DNA of 64,000 bases from Warburgia ugandensis (Eukaryota; Streptophyta; Magnoliopsida; Canellales; Canellaceae): positions 57,491,136 through 57,555,135 of the forward strand of contig CP141136.1 in NCBI GenBank assembly GCA_035236585.1, written 5' to 3'. The notes under the pieces were generated by a model. It searched no databases. It was given only the letters and a program-made list of their open reading frames with translations, and was not told where the DNA came from. The position numbers and the translations under genes are program-made. Each line of letters opens with the position of its first letter. The first letter of the stretch is position 1. Below, piece after piece: positions 60,448-64,000 of the stretch.

Positions 60448-60977
60448 TCTTGATCATGACCCGTGTGACCCTTAAGCTGCATCTCTATAACCTGTTCACT
60501 AGTTAATGGTTCATGACCCATTTTAAAATGACCTATACTAGGCTCACCCATTAATGAGAGGGTGTCATCCTATACCATATGTTTGTTGGTTTACCCTTTT
60601 AATCATTCAATTTAAGACACCCAAAAATTTTGGCAAAAATAGACTCATTACAAAACAAAAAGTTATTAAAAAAAGGGTTTTTTTTTTTTTTTTTTTCAAA
60701 AATGCCATTACATTTTGATATTTTTGTAAAAAAGTCTAACATTTTCTGAATTTTGCAAAATTGCCACTAAGTTTTAGTGAGCTTTGCTAAATTGTCATTC
60801 TATTAGTTTTCCACACTTCTTTCAAATTAATTTTTTCATTATGCATTATCTGTCTCTCTCTTAATAACAAGTAAACACAAACACCCACTAGTGCAACTTG
60901 AACCTGTGACCATGCATAGGACAATTATAACATGACATGAATTGATCGCTGATATTTAGAAATTATGATATATTATT
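60448..60977. other. AT-rich stretch without gene
   Basis: A 19-bp T-run lies near 60678-60696. Nothing else recognised. Confidence 0.5.
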
Positions 60978-61175
60978 AGTTAATTTGTTTTTAGGGAGAG
61001 CCTTAGTACAACAGTAAAATTATTGTATCGTGACCTTAAGGTTAGGGGTCTGAGGCATAAAAACACACTATTACAATGCAAAGTAAGATTCGATACTATT
61101 TACTCGTTATGGTCTGCCGCTTCTTAGACGCTGAGCTTCAGTGCACCGTACTACCCTCCTTTAGTTAATTTATTT
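60978..61175 (+). mobile_element. Au-type SINE, degenerate, with target duplications
   Basis: Body 60991-61162: starts GGGAGAGCCTTAGTACAAC, has a degenerate B-box region (GTGACCTTAAGGTTAGGGG), AATGCAAAGTAAGA, and a GAGCTTCAGTGCACCG end followed by CTCCTTT. The 13-mers AGTTAATTTGTTT (60978-60990) and AGTTAATTTATTT (61163-61175) differ at one base and fit a target duplication. It lies 1.2 kb upstream of the NIGT1-like ATG. Confidence 0.8.
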
Positions 61176-61362
61176 ACCAACCGTTAACTGTAATTTTTAA
61201 TACAAGCATTTTTATTATTCGTAATCGGCAATGAAATATATTCTTACCGATTAATTGATCTTGATTAAATGATCCTAGACCGTGGAACTCTTTTGGCCAC
61301 GGACCAGAACCATAAGTGTGGCTTGTTAGTTGATGGCCAAGAAGTTGATCTACCGAAGGTGC

Positions 61363-62355
61363 GATTCCTTGAACCGGATGCCCCCTTTTCGCTTTCCACG
61401 GTGCCCATTTTCCCCTTGCGGATAGGGTATATTTGTAGACAAGACGGGATGGATTGCTGAAGAAGAGGGTTGGCCCTTCGACATCCGAAAAGGTCCCTTT
61501 CTACAAACCCCCATTGACGCTTTGCCAGGTGCCCAGGAGAGGCAGATTCGGTGGAATCGATCTCGCACGATTCCCTTCGCCTCGTTTCTCATTTCAGAAT
61601 ATTCCACCACTTCGATCTTATCCCCTTACATCACTGCCACCTCTTCCTCTCACCCTCACCAGCGAATATTCATCTTCTATACCCTGTCTGCGCGTCTAAA
61701 CTCCCACACTTGCACAAGACGAACGGCTTTGGGGATCCAAAACCGGTACTATTAACTAATCGCAGCCGCTACTCTGGGTTACTGGTATGGAAATTACAAA
61801 GGCAAAACAGTGTGGGACCCACGCGGTCTATCATCATGGGTTTAAAATGGAAGGATCATAGCAAAAATAAGAAGGTGAGGTCATTCCGTGGAAAGAACAT
61901 TATGGGAACAACATTTATTGGATGTACTATACGTGCAGCAGCAGCTCCGTTACAAATTGAGACTGATGGAATATATACAACCAACGGTGGAGATATAGGA
62001 TGACCTTTCTACCCGTGGGCTATGTTAACTTGTATCTGGGTGTAGTACACGCGCACGTACACATTAATTTTGTCCAACCGATTCACGCGCCTTCAAAGAT
62101 TCGTTAAATACGACGCGACGCCCCGACCTCGATTCCCCCTCCCCTCTCATTCGGTTTACTATTACTTCGTTTTCTTGTCTGGCAGGTCCTTGTGAAAGAT
62201 CCCCTCTTATATTCTCATCTCCCCGCTTTACCTTCCGGACCTGTCGATGCTCCAATCCGCTCTTTTTATCTATCAATTCTCCTCGCAAGATCTTCGAACT
62301 CCACCTCCACCACTACCGATCTTTATCGCAGAGAGCGACCCAAAGCGGTTGAGTC
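61363..62355 (+). promoter_or_regulatory. NIGT1-like promoter and 5' UTR with GAATATTC/GAATC cluster
   Basis: Two perfect GAATATTC octamers lie at 61597-61604 and 61674-61681. GAATC or its complement GATTC occurs at 61363-61367, 61545-61549, 61554-61558, 61569-61573, 62080-62084, 62098-62102 and 62131-62135. The GARP proteins of the NIGT1/HHO family bind exactly these two motifs and are known to repress their own genes. The transcription start cannot be fixed; the CT-rich stretch 62130-62320 looks like 5' UTR. Confidence 0.6.
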
Positions 62356-63393
62356 ATGGATTACGCTGATAAAAACCGTCGATTACAGGAATACATCGAA
62401 TCTTTAGAAGAAGAACGCGGTAAGATTCAAGTCTTCCAGCGAGAACTCCCTCTATGTCTCCAACTAGTCACGCAAGGTACGTATGTCTCTATCTGCAGTT
62501 CCGTCTCGATCTTCTCTGCTTCTGATTGATCTGATTCGTGGATCAAGGTGGGTCGTTTGAAGAGCTGATGGGTTGAAATGGGTGCTTGTTTGTTTCAGCT
62601 ATAGAGAGTTGCAGACAGCAGATGACGACCGAGCTGTTGTTTCCTGGACCGGGCCGGTCCGATTCCTCGAGCGAAAGTCATCCGGTTCTGGAAGAGTTCA
62701 TCCCTTTGAAACGCTCTTCTTCTTCTTCTCAAGATGATGACCGTCGTACAACGGCCAAAGACAAGAAACCCGACTGGCTTAGATCCGTACAGCTTTGGAA
62801 TCAAGACTTGCAATCTGATCCGCCCACTGAGAAACAGGTAACTATCTTATATCTCCATAAATTACCTTAATTGTAAGTGGTAGAGTAGGTTTCCTTCAGA
62901 TTCAGACGCCATGCTGCCGTTCCAAGAAGATGATTTCTACATTTTCTAGCATAATTTATCGGTTGGATTTTGGGAATGCACAGGATCCAATCAGGAAACC
63001 TTCAGTGGTTGAAGCAAACAAGGGTGCGTTCCATCCATTCTGTAAGGAAGATGGACGGAAGCCAGCCACGGCGAGCGTCAGTTCGACGGCAGAAACGGGC
63101 AGTCGAGATGAAAAGGAAGGGCAATCGGGCCACCGGAAGGCAAGACGGTGTTGGTCACCGGAGCTGCATCGCCGGTTCCTGCATGCACTTCAGCAGCTTG
63201 GTGGCTCACATGGTATGCTTGAAATCAATTTTTTTTTTTTTTTTTTTCCTAACATGTGTGGGTCTGCTTTGTATGAACTGGGATTGAAGAGTTGGGTTTG
63301 GTTGTTGTTGTTACAGCAGCTACTCCCAAGCAGATTAGAGAATTGATGAAGGTTGATGGGCTGACAAATGATGAAGTTAAAAGTCATTTACAG
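62356..63393 (+). CDS. NIGT1/HHO-type GARP (G2-like) transcription factor, 5' part
   Basis: Exons 62356-62476, 62599-62837, 62984-63212 and 63317-63393, all GT-AG with matching phases, give 222 codons; the last exon(s) lie beyond the window. Residues 1-40 form the conserved N-terminal coiled region ([14 protein letters not shown]) ending in LPLCLQL (31-37), an EAR-like LxLxL repression motif. Residues 98-109 are the family's [13 protein letters not shown]-like block. Residues 172-222 are the start of the GARP DNA-binding domain ([40 protein letters not shown]). The usual KYRLH follows the exon 4 splice site and is not present. Family members (NIGT1, HRS1, HHO) are nuclear repressors induced by nitrate that tune nitrate and phosphate uptake genes. 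The start ATG is the only one matching the family N-terminus. Intron 3 contains an 18-T run. Confidence 0.93.
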
Positions 63394-64000
63394 GTGAGCT
63401 GCTGATTTTTCTTCTTTCTGCATTAATGGAGATCGTTTATTCTCTCGATTCTTCTGGGTTGACTCGCATGCCTTCCTGTCCAAGGCAAGAATAAATTCAC
63501 CTTTTCGAGATTTGACAGAAATAAGTAAGAATAAAGACAGTATACCTACGCTTTTGATACAAGTTAAAATAGGGTGCCCTCCTTAAATGTTTTGGTTGTA
63601 ATAAGGGAAATTAGAGTAAATGGATCCCACATTGGTTCGGCATCTGGTCTTTTGATCCGATGGTGATGCAGTTTACAAGCTTCAAAAGTTCTAAAATTGA
63701 GTGGTTGAAGAATGGTCTTGATTTCTTCTGGCTTAATGCGAAACGGCTTTTCATTTTTCCTTTGGATTTATCTAGAACCATAAAACAGTTTTTTGGGGTT
63801 ATCCTGTTGGGGTCTGTGGCCCATGCATGCATGAGCAAGTCTAGCGAATGAGTTTAGTAGCATAGAGGAAGAAGAAGCCTACCTTATGAACCATCGATCT
63901 AAACCTATACATTGGCTGTGGATGTTTGGATATGCTGCAAATATCATACAATTGGATCATCTATACTAGTTTAGGGACCTTTCCGTAGATTGGAAGTGGC
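63394..64000 (+). other. Intron 4 of the NIGT1-like gene (incomplete)
   Basis: Begins with the GTGAGC donor after the SHLQ codons. No acceptor followed by a KYRLH-type sequence is seen before the window ends, so the intron is at least 607 bp. AT-rich; no element recognised. Confidence 0.75.

Noticed and set aside
61551-62003. 150-codon plus-strand frame upstream of the NIGT1-like gene
   Set aside because: No recognisable domain; covers the motif-rich promoter and overlaps other equally long frames.

Overview
This is a nuclear segment of a flowering plant. Two intron-containing host genes of plant-specific architecture sit at the edges: a CDCA7-like zf-4CXXC_R1/DDT protein on the minus strand at about 8.2-13.1 kb, and the 5' part of a NIGT1/HHO-type GARP transcription factor on the plus strand from 62.36 kb to the window end. 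Between them lies AT-rich, repeat-dominated DNA with Au-type SINEs, an RTE-type LINE end, a hAT element, MULE-like MITEs and a deep nest of Ty3/gypsy LTR elements. The sequence alone does not let me name the species.

Layout. 0-3.2 kb: a diverged tandem duplication whose first copy carries an RTE LINE 3' end with target duplications, then unassigned DNA. 3.24-7.27 kb: a 4.0-kb hAT-derived palindrome flanked by a perfect 8-bp direct repeat, with a SINE in one arm only. 8.25-13.1 kb: the CDCA7-like gene, nine coding exons recognised; a truncated SINE and a 136-bp MULE-type MITE lie in its 1.5-kb intron 2. 13.5-14.3 kb: three tandem copies of a SINE-containing unit. 14.3-17.5 kb: nothing recognised apart from a GA microsatellite.

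17.5-50.7 kb is an archaeological stack. An old, badly decayed gypsy element (plus strand) has been entered three times: by a Tekay/Del-like chromovirus (21,831-31,408, minus strand, target duplication TAAGT), by a solo LTR (31,583-35,772, minus strand, CCAAT/CCAGT), and, within its 3' LTR, by another gypsy element (37,582-47,579, plus strand). 53.2-59.1 kb repeats the theme: a solo LTR (target duplication GTTAA) contains a second solo LTR (CCGGG/CCAGG). Most of these LTRs share a stem-loop and several have bred their own minisatellites.

59.1-62.3 kb holds an AC microsatellite, a second MULE-type MITE with the same termini as the first, an unrecognised coding-like fragment, a SINE with target duplications, and then the NIGT1 promoter, which carries two GAATATTC octamers and a cluster of GAATC/GATTC sites. 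NIGT1-family repressors are known to bind these motifs, so the arrangement suggests autoregulation. The two host genes show no functional link: one is expected to act in chromatin or DNA-methylation maintenance, the other in nitrate/phosphate signalling.
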